From positions 103,460 through 167,459 of the forward strand of contig HF993131.1 of assembly GCA_000432435.1 (NCBI GenBank): DNA of 64,000 nt. The letters run 5' to 3'. A program made the position numbers and the translations under genes. The DNA comes from Eubacterium sp. CAG:180 (lineage in GTDB: Bacteria > Bacillota > Clostridia > Oscillospirales > Acutalibacteraceae). Of this stretch, positions 18,301 through 27,810 are shown piece after piece (positions within the stretch are counted from its first letter, which is position 1; every line of letters begins with the position of its first letter). The notes under the pieces are model-generated. The model was given only the letters and a program-made list of their open reading frames with translations. It searched no databases and was not told where the DNA came from.

Positions 18301-20659
18301 TTTCCAAGGAATCGAAGTCACCGAACGGTATAACCTTGTTGTTTGTAAGCGCCTGACCTATTACAACAGAGTTGTCGGCAAGCTCTTCTTCTATGAAGCT
18401 GAAGTACTTTAAGAGCTTCTCCTCTTCCGCTCTGCCGAGCATAGTGAGCTGGCTTAAGTTAAGGCGGATATAAACCTCATAAAGGCTCTTAACAACGGCT
18501 TTATCCTCATCGCTTACCGCGAGAGTATTTTCGTCGAAATCGGGAAGCTGCTCAAGCTTAGTTGAAATCATCGGAATGAAATCCTCTGCCCCCGAGTTAG
18601 CAGAGCCGTAGGTTTTACCGTCTATACAAGCCTGCTTGGCGGTCTTGTACTTTTCCCAAGCCTCGGTCATACCGAGTGCTGCCGCCTTGGTATCGAGCGC
18701 AGAATCCTCAAGGAAAGATGCATCGATTATACCGGATTTTCCGGCTTCTTCGGATTTGTTATATTCCTCAATTGATTTTTTATAACCGGCTATCAAGTCC
18801 TCGATATACTTAACGGCGCGGTAATCGTAGGAGTTCGGATCTTCAATGTACTTTTGGCAGGCATTGAAAATAGCGCGCGGAATTTCTGTTTCCTGGTCAT
18901 AATATGTCTTAACGGGCGTGCCTGTGTTTGTTTCTCCGTTAAGGGTATTTTCGCTGTATTTCTGACCGTCTGTACGGTAGAACAATACATTATCAAGGAA
19001 AATCTTTTTACCTACGCTGCCGTTGTTGGTTTCAAGGCTCGTAGAAGCCGGGTCATACGAGCAGCCCGTGAACTTAAAGCCTGCGGACATAATATCCTCG
19101 ATAGCTTTAAAAGCATTTGTGCGATTAACTACCGGATCTTCACCCGTACCGATTTTGGTCTTATCGATATATGCTCTTTTGGGCGAATTGGCTGTTGTCT
19201 TGCCACCGTCTTCCGTAGCCATGCACGGAGCGAGCATTGTGCCGCCGTCGATATAGTATTCGCCGCTAAGAGTCGACGTCTTGTTAATTCTGAAGGAATA
19301 GCGTCTAATAAGCAGAGCATCGGATATCGAAGTACCGGCAGGGTCAACAACTACCGGCTGCGAAAGCTTAATTTTCTCGTTATAATACTTGTTGGCATTT
19401 GCTTTAGTTTTATCCGAGCTGTTCCACACATACATATCGGGCATAGGCTTGTTTACACCGAAATCCTCGTTGGACTCCGTGACAACGGAGTCGGTTTCGG
19501 AGCACATAAACTGAAGCGGTATGCGGACATATCCCTTGAAATGGTCAAGGTCAACGGTACCGTCGTTTAACATAACCTTTTTCCAGCTGCCGTCCGTTTG
19601 CTGCAGGAATAAATATGGGGCCTCACCCATATAGCCTGCTTTTGTGGTGCCGACAGTTGAGTAAATTATATCGCCGTATCTGTTAAAAGCATTACTGCTT
19701 TCACTGTAGCTGTTGTCAAAATCCTGTGCAAAATACTTTTCATTTGCACGAAGGCGGAATGAAAGCCCCGTTACGCTGACCTCGGAGAAGTCGAGATAGT
19801 ACCAAATCTCGGAAGCACCCGTCGGGTCCCAAGTCTGACGGCTCCATGACGTATCAAAGGACTGAGGGCTGTCGGTGGTTGCGGCGGACTCGATACGCAT
19901 TGCGTAGCCGTAGCTATTGCCCGTGTCTTTAACGCCTACACCATCGGTTCTGCCTTCGACTGAAAGGTGATTACCCTCCTGCATATAGTCAAGTGAGCCT
20001 GACGTACTGCGTACATTGTTGACTTCGGCGGTTCTCTCGTTGATTCCGGTATCCGAAAACGAACCGTGGTCATCTGCGGTACCTTTTTTATCAAAGGTAA
20101 GGACTTCACGCACGGCAAGAACGTTGTTTGTAACGGGGGCATAAGCGGACGCATCGTATACATAAGTCGGAACATCCGAAACGTATGCGTTAACAGCCTC
20201 CGAGAACCAGCCGTCGCTGTCGTACGCCGTTATCGTAATATTGTAACGGTGGTCGTCAGACAGACCCGCAGGCACCTTTGTTTTGATTTCGTCTGCCGTA
20301 ATCTCAGCCGTGTACGGTGCGGTACCGGTGGGACTAACCATCTTGCGCAGCAAAACCGTGCTTGTGTGAACTTCGGTATATGTTCCGAGATCAACAAGCT
20401 CTAACATATACCCGTCAATTGTTTTTGTGCCGGTTTTGCGCTCGCTAACCTTAGCCGCGGGGAAGCTGACCGTAATTCCGCCGTCGTCATTAAGTGTTGC
20501 AGCCGCTTCCCTTTTATCCGATTCGGTAAAGGTCGGTATCGGGTCATATTCGCCCTCGCCGGCCGCGAGAACCATGGGAATCGACGTTACCAAAAGCACT
20601 ACGCAAAGCAGCACAGCAGTTATGCTTTTTCCGATTTTAATCTTTGAAATTTTTTGCAT
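15386..20659 (-). CDS. Giant secreted multidomain protein ending in the PAE/Trp module
   Basis: About 1757 residues. Signal peptide about 1-32 (ends V-L-A-A). Two beta-sandwich domains of about 200 residues share a pattern: aspartate-rich D-F-S, an F-x-x-x-x-S/R strand, a W-x-K segment and a closing K-G-Y-V-R-I-P-L or K-G-Y-V-M-V-P-L strand (about 280-410 and 960-1110), resembling carbohydrate-binding folds. Helical segments lie between and after them. The last ~115 residues are a copy of the small-paralogue module: V-T-I-P-A-E-I-D-V-P-W-G, S-L-D-T-G-S-K-I-G-V-S-V and end strand Y-S-T-T-L-T-Y-T-V. The ATG at 20659 follows GGAAAGGAG by 9 nt; a TTG three codons earlier abuts that site. It could be a tip or scaffold that joins the small subunits. 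No catalytic motif seen. Confidence 0.8.
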   Translation of the reverse strand: MQKISKIKIGKSITAVLLCVVLLVTSIPMVLAAGEGEYDPIPTFTESDKREAAATLNDDGGITVSFPAAKVSERKTGTKTIDGYMLELVDLGTYTEVHTSTVLLRKMVSPTGTAPYTAEITADEIKTKVPAGLSDDHRYNITITAYDSDGWFSEAVNAYVSDVPTYVYDASAYAPVTNNVLAVREVLTFDKKGTADDHGSFSDTGINERTAEVNNVRSTSGSLDYMQEGNHLSVEGRTDGVGVKDTGNSYGYAMRIESAATTDSPQSFDTSWSRQTWDPTGASEIWYYLDFSEVSVTGLSFRLRANEKYFAQDFDNSYSESSNAFNRYGDIIYSTVGTTKAGYMGEAPYLFLQQTDGSWKKVMLNDGTVDLDHFKGYVRIPLQFMCSETDSVVTESNEDFGVNKPMPDMYVWNSSDKTKANANKYYNEKIKLSQPVVVDPAGTSISDALLIRRYSFRINKTSTLSGEYYIDGGTMLAPCMATEDGGKTTANSPKRAYIDKTKIGTGEDPVVNRTNAFKAIEDIMSAGFKFTGCSYDPASTSLETNNGSVGKKIFLDNVLFYRTDGQKYSENTLNGETNTGTPVKTYYDQETEIPRAIFNACQKYIEDPNSYDYRAVKYIEDLIAGYKKSIEEYNKSEEAGKSGIIDASFLEDSALDTKAAALGMTEAWEKYKTAKQACIDGKTYGSANSGAEDFIPMISTKLEQLPDFDENTLAVSDEDKAVVKSLYEVYIRLNLSQLTMLGRAEEEKLLKYFSFIEEELADNSVVIGQALTNNKVIPFGDFDSLEKGTRSWQFENSKYTGQVGKDYYYSKGYLTYQVPFASLSAHSQDTATPTLIPTGALGSDPQRNGITSYRQNGTSAIITSNGLEGKNAATVTINNQYAEDRKGWYNCISITKGLVDKEPSSSGDYSALRANNMSSESLGDFAKSYTKNDIGETDRLALVFYADFSQLDTFSMAFNISSYYEGAAEDYTLDFGSNNAASYFYLINPKTGEWAKCIPKDESKRRIYAYTSEYGIDTGDGDYLTLSHYKGYVMVPLFQFSRGVQGISATSNYRIDEKAESLNNIFRVTIGIAPLSNYDDSSVNGKSAAAMNGKSFTIGSVGFTYRQGTSAYGAGVQNRTGDVSFDDYAQVKSLTSMQFENAVADVDIYKANTRTEKINKALALYAQLSDYQKTIPSVARAYSVLQKYKSIDDGITLLDQPQIAVADLKPLIEAMPAAATGGSVTDSNALPYPGFVIGTDESGTEKPLINYGAYSITAADVQNIINWYEQSYERYTDEAIAALGTENVTKMENLYKVAKRLRLLESYRDGYTSDSGTAITGIKDLNALVASMYGETGKATDLTTDCRLMPTGQTAALENYLEKYNDLDYYAKYILTDKADKFASAPQYKNYAKAAEAVNKVLANIKTYTDDITGKTVKGGVVRLEEKYTALYNTVKGQMDNSGIQDLTAITEAVEEYNSFKGYIRQVQEVNDGNTVNSSDGEALHGIIDTLRIFPNFASEVDKDSVALNKDATTGTAVFTLSNAVNYPDGSYTLRVTSKNGGLKDVSGNILDYNVAMTGAIEKTVTAKALNTSPETADVANNTASAAAPKAINFTFTVTGVTVTSEDVITIELIDNATGEVAVDKTTNEPVRKTINIHFAADDFFEVTIPAEIDVPWGETEPVDVSYKVTSSLDTGSKIGVSVARSASVANDTLTNAATSTYALPYTSQNFTSTEFTGTNEGALPAQKPSLTISGWTDAPIAEYSTTLTYTVDYTKG

Positions 20660-20705
20660 AAACTGCAACTCCTTTCCTCAAAATCTGTATTTTGAATATA
20701 GTTTC

Positions 20706-21503
20706 TTATGAAACCACGATGGTCGTTTTTAAATCCATATTATTAAGTTTACGCTGCTCTTTATCAAAGCTGTATGTCTTAACATGGATTGTTGCAGGAT
20801 AAGTTCCTGCCGCAAGCTCACGGTTCAGCGTGAACTTTGATATTGAATAGCCCGGCGGCAAGAGATTTGAGGTATATATAACCTCGCCTGTATCTGAAAG
20901 CTCTATTTCTATAACAAAGAAGCACGGGTTTTCCTCGGGGTTTGAGAATACAAAGCTTTGCTCCTTGGTATTTGCCGCCAAGGGAAGCTCGGGAATACCG
21001 TAGACCTTTATCTGCCTGCCCCTTGTTTTTGTTTTATCGGGAATCGAGATTTCGCCCTCGCCCAAAACGGCATTTTGGTCGATTACGCCTGCGGGGGGCG
21101 TTGTGGTTCCGCCATCGCCGCCTGTCGGTATAACGGCCTTTAAAAGGAATATAAGACCTATTATAAGTGCCGCTATCAAAAGCGCAAACAAAAGCCAAAG
21201 TAAGAGCCTGTCTTTAACTATCGCAATGAATTTGTCAGCCTCTGTCTCTATGTAGCCGACTACCGCTGTATGAGGCATTTTCGTTGCGGCATACACCTTT
21301 TCGGTTTGCCCGTCGTCAGACTGCAAATCACCGATTTCGCGTTTGCCCTTCCCTATTTGACCGACAACCATATAGCCGCCCGAGGGATAGCGCGAGTCTA
21401 TTTCTTTCTTTTTGAAATAAGAAACCGAGAAGCCGGTTTTGCCGTTTTTGTAAACGCCCTCGCCATCGGCTCCGGCAAGATGCCGAAATATAAGATCTGC
21501 CAA
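20706..21503 (-). CDS. Single-pass membrane protein, first gene of the surface locus
   Basis: 265 residues. The first ~95 residues have no signal peptide and should be cytoplasmic; a TM helix follows (LLLWLLFALLIAALIIGLIFLL, about 100-122), then a G/T/P linker and an extracellular Ig-like domain with S-N-P-E-E-N-P-C-F-F-V-I-E-I-E-L and L-L-P-P-G-Y-S-I-S-K-F-T-L. That N-P...L-x-P-G pattern recurs in Gram-positive surface proteins encoded beside TasA- or WxL-like subunits (my recollection, not checked). The start is the TTG at 21503: GGAGG lies 8 nt upstream, whereas an ATG 21 codons earlier has no site. 46 nt separate it from the giant protein gene. It could be an assembly factor, anchor or sensor. 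Confidence 0.7.
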   Translation of the reverse strand: MADLIFRHLAGADGEGVYKNGKTGFSVSYFKKKEIDSRYPSGGYMVVGQIGKGKREIGDLQSDDGQTEKVYAATKMPHTAVVGYIETEADKFIAIVKDRLLLWLLFALLIAALIIGLIFLLKAVIPTGGDGGTTTPPAGVIDQNAVLGEGEISIPDKTKTRGRQIKVYGIPELPLAANTKEQSFVFSNPEENPCFFVIEIELSDTGEVIYTSNLLPPGYSISKFTLNRELAAGTYPATIHVKTYSFDKEQRKLNNMDLKTTIVVS

Positions 21504-21875
21504 ATAAAAAACCTCCGATAAATTGATTAAAAACGCTATATATAATAGTATACGATAAATCCGCACCGCTTCGGGTTTGCTTTAACGCTTGTTTCTCATC
21601 ATTTTGCGAAAGAGCATCTATTTACCGATTTTAAGGCGCAAATGGGTACACTATTACACCGTATATTTATACTTAAGTTTACACTAAAAATGCTTTGGTG
21701 TAAAGAGTTTTTATCTAATTTAAAAACACATTTTAAATAGTCTTTAAACCAAATGTTAACAAATTGTGAACGCAGTTTGACATTCTTTTGTCATTTTGAA
21801 ATGAAAATATGTAAAATTTTAGATTGCAAGCACACTTCGACAAAAATTGCCGCCGCTTTTGGTAATCTTTTACAA

Positions 21876-21904
21876 ATTATACACCGGAAATTCTATGTAA
21901 TCAA
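21876..21904 (-). promoter_or_regulatory. Candidate promoter of the ten-gene surface locus
   Basis: Minus strand TTGATT, 17-nt spacer, TATAAT (21881-21876). It would give a leader of about 370 nt before the TTG start at 21503. The intervening AT-rich DNA has no gene; it contains a short inverted repeat TGACA-N6-TGTCA near 21778-21793 that could be an operator. I see no known riboswitch. Confidence 0.5.
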
Positions 21905-22016
21905 TTCTCTTTCATAGAACTCTTCCGTTTAGCCTCTTGATTTTATCACGTGCTGTGCGACAAAAAAACGCCATTGTAACAAAAAGCCGTTTTAATTTCA
22001 CAAACGCCCGAAAAGC

Positions 22017-22052
22017 ACAAAAAAACGGGCTTGTAAAGCAAATTACAAGCCC
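22017..22052 (-). terminator. Terminator after hemW
   Basis: Minus-strand stem GGGCTTGTAA / TTACAAGCCC followed by GTTTTTTTG, 15 nt after the hemW stop. Confidence 0.85.
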
Positions 22053-22066
22053 TGAAATATTTATAT

Positions 22067-23167
22067 CTATAAGATAATTTCGGATATTACGGAGTTGGAG
22101 AGTAAAAATCCGCGCCGCGTCAGAAAAATTCCGCCGCTCTCACAGCTGCAAAGCCCGTATTTTTCGTATTGCTTTGCGCTTTCAAGCATTTTTTGCGGTA
22201 TCTCGTGATGAAAACGGGCGTAAAAACGCTCTTGAGTAAGCCCCTCGCGAAGCCTTAAAGCGAGCATACAAAATTCCTCTTCGTCGCCGCCGTCACCCTC
22301 AGTTAAACGCTCGTTGCCGCTTATGAAATACTCAATATCACGCGGATAATATGTGCGTTTTCCGCCTAAGAACGAATGTGCCGAAGCACCTATGCCGAGG
22401 TACTCCTCATCGTGCCAATATTTCAGATTGTGGCGGCTCTCAAAGCCGGGAACCGCAAAATTTGATATTTCATACTGCATAATACCGTGTTCTTCGAGGT
22501 ATTCGCACATAAAAAGGTACATATCGGCCGTATCGTCGTCAGAGGGGAACGGCAATTTGTCTCTCATACGAAAAAACGGCGTATTCTCCTCTATTTTGAG
22601 AATGTAGCAGCTGAGATGCGGCACACCCGAAGAAATGCAGAAATCAAGCGTGCTTTTAAGGCTCTCTTTTGTTTGACCCGGCACGCCGAGCATGACATCA
22701 AGCGAAATATTATTTATTCCCGCTTTTTTTGCCCGCGAAACGACACTTTGAACCTCGCTTTTGCCGGCTCGTCTGCCTAAAATCCTACGTTCGCCGTCAT
22801 TTGCCGACTGCAAGCCTATGGAAAGCCTATTTACTTTACACTCGCTTACTTTTTCAAAGAATTCGTCGCCGAGCGAAAACGGGTTGCACTCTACCGTTAT
22901 TTCCGCATCATCGGTCAAAAACGTTGATTTTGCGCTGTTTATGATTTGACAAAGATAATCCGGAGCCAAAACCGACGGAGTTCCGCCGCCAATGTAAAGA
23001 GTATCAGCTTTACAATTAAGCTGTTTTGAATTGTTCCGAAGTTCTCGCAAAACAGCCGAAACATATCTGTTTTTTGTATCGTCATCGGCGCGAAACGAGT
23101 AAAAATCGCAATACGGGCACTTTGAATTGCAAAACGGAATGTGAATATACAGTCCTATATTATTCAT
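22067..23167 (-). CDS. hemW: Radical SAM heme chaperone HemW-like
   Basis: 366 residues. The radical SAM cluster motif is C13-x3-C17-x2-C20 within [11 protein letters not shown], followed by GGGTPS and a V-E-C-N-P segment (SAM binding), then a C-terminal HemN-type region. The spacing and length match HemW, which binds heme and inserts it into respiratory proteins, rather than oxygen-independent coproporphyrinogen oxidase HemN, which is longer. Its start overlaps the lepA stop by 8 nt, the usual lepA-hemW pair in Firmicutes. An oxidase role cannot be fully excluded from sequence. Confidence 0.9.
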   Translation of the reverse strand: MNNIGLYIHIPFCNSKCPYCDFYSFRADDDTKNRYVSAVLRELRNNSKQLNCKADTLYIGGGTPSVLAPDYLCQIINSAKSTFLTDDAEITVECNPFSLGDEFFEKVSECKVNRLSIGLQSANDGERRILGRRAGKSEVQSVVSRAKKAGINNISLDVMLGVPGQTKESLKSTLDFCISSGVPHLSCYILKIEENTPFFRMRDKLPFPSDDDTADMYLFMCEYLEEHGIMQYEISNFAVPGFESRHNLKYWHDEEYLGIGASAHSFLGGKRTYYPRDIEYFISGNERLTEGDGGDEEEFCMLALRLREGLTQERFYARFHHEIPQKMLESAKQYEKYGLCSCESGGIFLTRRGFLLSNSVISEIIL

Positions 23168-24971
23168 CGTCTAATTTAAGCACAGCCATAAACGCCTCTT
23201 GCGGAACTTCTACCGTACCGAACTTGCGCATACGCTTTTTACCCTCTTTTTGCTTTTCAAGCAGCTTCTTTTTACGCGTTATATCGCCGCCGTAGCATTT
23301 AGCAAGCACGTCCTTACGCATTGCCTTTACGGTTTCGCGCGCTATTACCTTGCCGCCCACGGCTATCTGAATGGGAATTTCAAACATCTGGCGCGGAATA
23401 TTGTCCTTAAGCTTCTCGGCTATTCTGCGCGCTCTCGGATAAGCCTTTTCGGAGTGAATAATAAACGAGAGGGCATCTATCATATCGCCGTTCAAAAGAA
23501 CGTCGAGCTTTACAAGGCTTGACCTTTGGTAGCCGCAAAGCTCATAGTCAAACGAAGCATAGCCGCGCGTACGCGATTTTAAGACGTCAAAGAAGTCGTA
23601 GATTATTTCGTTAAGCGGGAGTATATATTTTAAGTCCACCCTGTCGGCGTCAAGATACGTCATTTCTTTATATTCGCCGCGTCTGTCTTGGCAAAGGTCC
23701 ATTATGGCTCCCACATAATCCTTAGGAGAAAAGATGTGCGCCTCAACCATGGGTTCCTCCGCAAAGTCTATTGTTGCGGGGTCGGGGTAGTTGCACGGAT
23801 TGTCTATTTCGACTACGTTTCCGTCGGTAAGATGTATTTTGTAGACAACCGAAGGTATTGTTGTTACGAGGTCGAGGTCATACTCTCTCTCGAGGCGTTC
23901 CTGTATGATTTCAAGGTGCAAAAGCCCCAAAAAACCACACCTGAAGCCGAATCCGAGGGCACTTGACGTCTCGGGTTCAAACGAGAGCGAGGCGTCATTC
24001 AGCTGTAATTTGGCAAGAGCATCCCTAAGAGCCTCATAATCCGCTCCGTCCGCCGGATAAATTCCGCAGAAAACCATCGGATTTACCTTGCGATATCCTG
24101 CAAGCGGCTCCGAAGCCGGATTTTCGGCAAGAGTCACGGTATCGCCTACGCGCGCATCGCCTACGGTTTTAATCGAAGCGGTGATATAACCGACCTCGCC
24201 CGAGGACAGCTGCTTTGTCGGCTCCAAGCTCTTGGCGCGCATATATCCCGTTTCCACAATTGTAAATTCGGCACCCGTAGCCATAAGACGCATGGTCTGC
24301 CCCGGCCTTACCACACCGTCAACTATTCTGACATAGACAATTACACCGCGATAGCTGTCATATACGGAGTCAAATACAAGCGCTCTGAGCGGCTTTGAAT
24401 CGTTATCATCCGGAGGCGGCACAAGGTTTACGATTTCCTCGAGCACAGCGGGGACATTCTCGCCCGTTTTTGCCGAAATTCGCGGCGAATCCATACACGG
24501 TATGCCTATAACGTCCTCCACTTCTTTAGCAACGCGCTCCGGCTCTGCGGCGGGAAGGTCGATTTTATTTATTACCGGTACAATTTCAAGGTCGTGGTCA
24601 AGCGCAAGGTAGGTATTTGCAAGAGTTTGAGCCTCTATCCCCTGTGACGCGTCAACTATCAGCACAGCTCCCTCGCATGCCGCAAGGGAACGCGACACCT
24701 CATAGTTGAAGTCAACATGACCGGGAGTGTCTATTAAGTTCAGTTCATATTTTTTGCCGTCGGCAGCCTTGTAATCAAGCTTTACGGCACGTGCCTTAAT
24801 GGTTATACCGCGTTCACGCTCAATATCCATATTGTCAAGAAGCTGCGCCTCCATATCGCGTTTCGCTACGGAGTCCGTAAGCTCCAACAAACGGTCGGCA
24901 AGCGTACTCTTGCCGTGGTCGATATGGGCAATTATGCAAAAATTTCTGATGTAGTCCTTTTTACCTGACAT
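23160..24971 (-). CDS. lepA: Elongation factor 4 (LepA)
   Basis: 603 residues, standard length. A translational GTPase that binds the ribosome and helps back-translocation or 30S assembly. G1 loop A-H-I-D-H-G-K-S-T (15-23), G2 R-G-I-T-I-K, G3 D-T-P-G-H, G4 N-K-I-D-L-P, then EF-G-like domains II and III/V and the LepA-specific C-terminal domain with basic residues near the end (K-K-K-L-L-E-K-Q-K). Start has GAGGAAA upstream. Co-transcribed with hemW. Confidence 0.97.
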   Translation of the reverse strand: MSGKKDYIRNFCIIAHIDHGKSTLADRLLELTDSVAKRDMEAQLLDNMDIERERGITIKARAVKLDYKAADGKKYELNLIDTPGHVDFNYEVSRSLAACEGAVLIVDASQGIEAQTLANTYLALDHDLEIVPVINKIDLPAAEPERVAKEVEDVIGIPCMDSPRISAKTGENVPAVLEEIVNLVPPPDDNDSKPLRALVFDSVYDSYRGVIVYVRIVDGVVRPGQTMRLMATGAEFTIVETGYMRAKSLEPTKQLSSGEVGYITASIKTVGDARVGDTVTLAENPASEPLAGYRKVNPMVFCGIYPADGADYEALRDALAKLQLNDASLSFEPETSSALGFGFRCGFLGLLHLEIIQERLEREYDLDLVTTIPSVVYKIHLTDGNVVEIDNPCNYPDPATIDFAEEPMVEAHIFSPKDYVGAIMDLCQDRRGEYKEMTYLDADRVDLKYILPLNEIIYDFFDVLKSRTRGYASFDYELCGYQRSSLVKLDVLLNGDMIDALSFIIHSEKAYPRARRIAEKLKDNIPRQMFEIPIQIAVGGKVIARETVKAMRKDVLAKCYGGDITRKKKLLEKQKEGKKRMRKFGTVEVPQEAFMAVLKLDDE

Positions 24972-25042
24972 AAATTTCCTCTTTTATCTTTTTAAATCCC
25001 GTATATTATATCAAATTCGGAGTTAAATGTGAATACCGAAAA

Positions 25043-26461
25043 TTATTTCTCACGGTCATAAAAAGACAGCATCGGCTTTATCTTTTTGCCGCCTATCACT
25101 CTCTGCTCGTAGTTTTTGGTTATTTTAAACACCGTCCCCGACAAAAGCAACAGACCTATAAGGTTCGGTAAAGCCATAAGACCGTTAAACGTATCGGAAA
25201 GATCCCAAACAAGCTGAATGCTCGACACGGCACCTATAAATGTCATTGCGAGAAATATTATTTTATACACCGCAGTCAGCTTTTTTCCGCCTATATATTC
25301 TGCGGCGCGCGAGCCGTACACCGACCAGCCGAGTATGGTTGAAAAAGCGAACATAACTATACCTATGGATACTATATAGGAGCCCCATTTGCCGAGCACG
25401 CTCTCAAAGGCATATATTGTTATATTAACTCCCTCAAGTCCGCTTTGCAGATTTGCCCCGGTAGTCAGTATTACGAGTGCCGTAAGTGTGCATATAACAA
25501 TGGTGTCAAAAAACACCTGAAATATGCCCCACATACCCTGTGTTACGGGTTCCTTGGCATCAGAGGAGGAATGGACCATTACCGACGAGCCGAGGCCCGC
25601 CTCATTAGAAAATACTCCGCGCGCCACACCGAAACGCATGGCTCTTGAAATACCGTATCCCATAACGCCTCCTCCGACGGAGCGCATACTGAACGCCCCC
25701 GAAAATATCTCGCCGAAAGCGTCGCCTATATGGCGGAAGTTTACGATTATTATTATAAGCGCGCCTATTATGTAAAACGCCGCCATAAAAGGCACAAATT
25801 TTTCCGTCACCGTGACTATTCTTTTCAGTCCGCCGTAAATTATAACGGCTATAAGGGCGCAAACGACTATCCCCGTGACAACGCCCGGTATATTAAACGA
25901 ACCCTTAAGCGCCGTGGATATTCCGTTGACCTGAGCCACCGAGCCTATTCCGAACGACGCGAACAGACAAAAAACAGAAAATATAACCGCAAGCCACTTT
26001 TGACCGAGTCCCTTTTCAATATAATACATAGGGCCGCCCACCCACTCGCCTTTTTCGTTTTTTCTGCGGAAATATATGCCGAGCGCATTTTCGGAAAAGC
26101 TCGTCATCATACCGAGCAAAGCAGAAATCCACATCCAAAATACCGCACCCGCTCCGCCGGAGGAAATAGCGGTGGCTACGCCTACAATGTTGCCCGTGCC
26201 TACCGTTGCGGCAAGAGCCGTTGCAAGTGCCTGAAACTGCGATATGGCTTTTTCGTCCTTGGTTTTTGTTACCTTGCGGTCTTTAAAAATTGCGGCAACC
26301 GTATTTTTAATTGTGTAGCAAAAACGGCGTATTTGAAAAAATCGCGTACCGCACGTGAGATAAAGACCGGTAAGCAGCATCAATATGAGCATCGGAGGCC
26401 CCCAAACGACGCTGTTTACCTTACTGTTGATATTCTGAATAAGCTCTACAAAATTTTGCAT
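25043..26461 (-). CDS. Sodium:alanine/glycine symporter (AGCS family)
   Basis: 472 residues with about 10-11 TM helices. The family signature is clear: G-P-x-M near the first helix, A-T-V-G-T-G-N-I-V-G-V-A-T-A, G-G-P-M-Y-Y-I-E, and G-V-F-S-N-E-A-G-L-G-S. It should import alanine or glycine with Na+. The start at 26461 is set by GGAGGT just upstream; an ATG eleven codons earlier would overlap that site. It is preceded by the SDR terminator, so it probably has its own promoter in the short gap. Confidence 0.93.
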   Translation of the reverse strand: MQNFVELIQNINSKVNSVVWGPPMLILMLLTGLYLTCGTRFFQIRRFCYTIKNTVAAIFKDRKVTKTKDEKAISQFQALATALAATVGTGNIVGVATAISSGGAGAVFWMWISALLGMMTSFSENALGIYFRRKNEKGEWVGGPMYYIEKGLGQKWLAVIFSVFCLFASFGIGSVAQVNGISTALKGSFNIPGVVTGIVVCALIAVIIYGGLKRIVTVTEKFVPFMAAFYIIGALIIIIVNFRHIGDAFGEIFSGAFSMRSVGGGVMGYGISRAMRFGVARGVFSNEAGLGSSVMVHSSSDAKEPVTQGMWGIFQVFFDTIVICTLTALVILTTGANLQSGLEGVNITIYAFESVLGKWGSYIVSIGIVMFAFSTILGWSVYGSRAAEYIGGKKLTAVYKIIFLAMTFIGAVSSIQLVWDLSDTFNGLMALPNLIGLLLLSGTVFKITKNYEQRVIGGKKIKPMLSFYDREK

Positions 26462-26492
26462 AGTACCTCCGAATGTGTTTTTATTGAATAAC

Positions 26493-26540
26493 AAGAAAAC
26501 GGGGCAAAAGCAGCTAATAACAGTATTGCTTTACGCCCCG
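26493..26540 (-). terminator. Terminator after the SDR gene
   Basis: Minus-strand hairpin CGGGGC-GTAAAGCAA ... GCTTTTGCCCCG with a bulge, followed by TTTTCTTG, between the SDR stop and the symporter start. Confidence 0.75.
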
Positions 26541-26545
26541 ATTTA

Positions 26546-27337
26546 TTAAGAATAAAGCTTTCCGACTATGATGTTCACAAGAGAAACCGGCAATGCCTTT
26601 GAAAGTGCCAAAAACAGATGATATTTAGTGCCTTTTGTAGACAAAAGCTTCGGACGAGCTTTGGTTGCCGCAGCATACACCGCATCGGCTATATCGTCCG
26701 GCGACATACCGTTTTGCTCGTCGCGCTCCATACCGGCAACCGCTCTTTTAAGTGTTTCGCCGTAAAATTCGTCACCGGCGGTATTTTTCTCTCTTGCCGC
26801 GGTAAAACCCGTTTTAACATCGCCCGGCATTACGGCGCAGACCTTTATATTAAACGGTCGCACCTCGTTTGCAAGAGCCAGAGTCAGCGAATTTACAGCC
26901 GCCTTTGACGCCGAATAAAACGCCTGAAACGGTATGGCAAGCGGAGCCGCGAGAGAGCTGAGATTAACAATTCTTCCGCCGCCTTGAAGTCTCATATATT
27001 TAATTACGTTTTTTGAGCAAATAAAGCAGCCGAAGAAATTGACGTCAAACTGTTTTTTAGCTTCTGCAAGCTCTGTGAATTCAACCGCCCCTGAGATGCC
27101 GAAGCCTGCATTATTCACAAGTATATCAATGCTTCCGCTGTCATTATATATTTTTTTGAATGCCTCGGAAACCGAGTGCTCATCCGTGACGTCGCACGAG
27201 ATATGCTTAACGCCGACCGTTTGAATCTTCGGCTCGCGGCGACTCAGCTCATACACCCTGTATCCGTTTTCAAGAAACTTACGGCAGCAGGAAAGTCCTA
27301 TTCCGCTCGAACCGCCCGTAACAATTGCAGTTTTCAT
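26546..27337 (-). CDS. Short-chain dehydrogenase/reductase
   Basis: 263 residues. Classical SDR: nucleotide-binding V-T-G-G-S-S-G-I-G at the N-terminus, N-N-A-G in the central strand, catalytic Ser in N-L-S-S-L and Y-S-A-S-K. A C-terminal extension (A-L-S-K-A-L-P) may be membrane-associated, as in the DltE/YqjQ-like SDR group. Arg rather than Asp after the second strand (L-S-R-R-E) hints at NADPH. Start chosen at 27337 because GGAG lies 9 nt upstream and the first codon then precedes strand beta-1 directly. Substrate unknown. Confidence 0.88.
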   Translation of the reverse strand: MKTAIVTGGSSGIGLSCCRKFLENGYRVYELSRREPKIQTVGVKHISCDVTDEHSVSEAFKKIYNDSGSIDILVNNAGFGISGAVEFTELAEAKKQFDVNFFGCFICSKNVIKYMRLQGGGRIVNLSSLAAPLAIPFQAFYSASKAAVNSLTLALANEVRPFNIKVCAVMPGDVKTGFTAAREKNTAGDEFYGETLKRAVAGMERDEQNGMSPDDIADAVYAAATKARPKLLSTKGTKYHLFLALSKALPVSLVNIIVGKLYS

Positions 27338-27810
27338 CAATCTCAACTCCGTTAAAGCAGGCAAAGGCGCAAAGCCGCCGCGCCCGTAAAATACAAAAGA
27401 ATTTTATCACAGCGGAAACGTTTTCGCAACTAAATGCGAAAAAATATCCGTAAATTCTGTATGTGCAGCCGTATGTAAGATTATTATATTGCCTTGCCGT
27501 ATAGTCCCGTATTTTGCCAAATCGTCCGTTATTTTATTTTATTAAACAAGCCGATAATAAATACGTCTATATTGCTTGCGGTATATTCGGCGATACCAAA
27601 CGGCCGAGCTTCCTAAGACCGATTGCCGATTTTCACAATTTGCGGCGCTTTTACCGTTTTTTAACAGAATTACAGTTGCACATTTTGCTCATAAGCTTTA
27701 AAATTACAGTATATAGTTATATTGTCGCAGGCATTAAAAGCGGCACAAAAATCGGTATAAATCCGAATAAAATCAGCCGTTTCATATTCACAAAAAAGGA
27801 TGGAAAAACA
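27338..27810. other. Intergenic region, divergent SDR and Fe-S protein genes
   Basis: About 470 nt, AT-rich. The frame of the downstream Fe-S protein is open through the second half, but it has no ribosome binding site before 27811 and reads as a poor protein. I see no RNA gene or clear consensus promoter in it. Confidence 0.4.

Noticed and set aside
27514..27810. N-terminal extension of the Fe-S membrane protein
   Set aside because: No ribosome binding site and no protein-like sequence; the ATG at 27811 has one.
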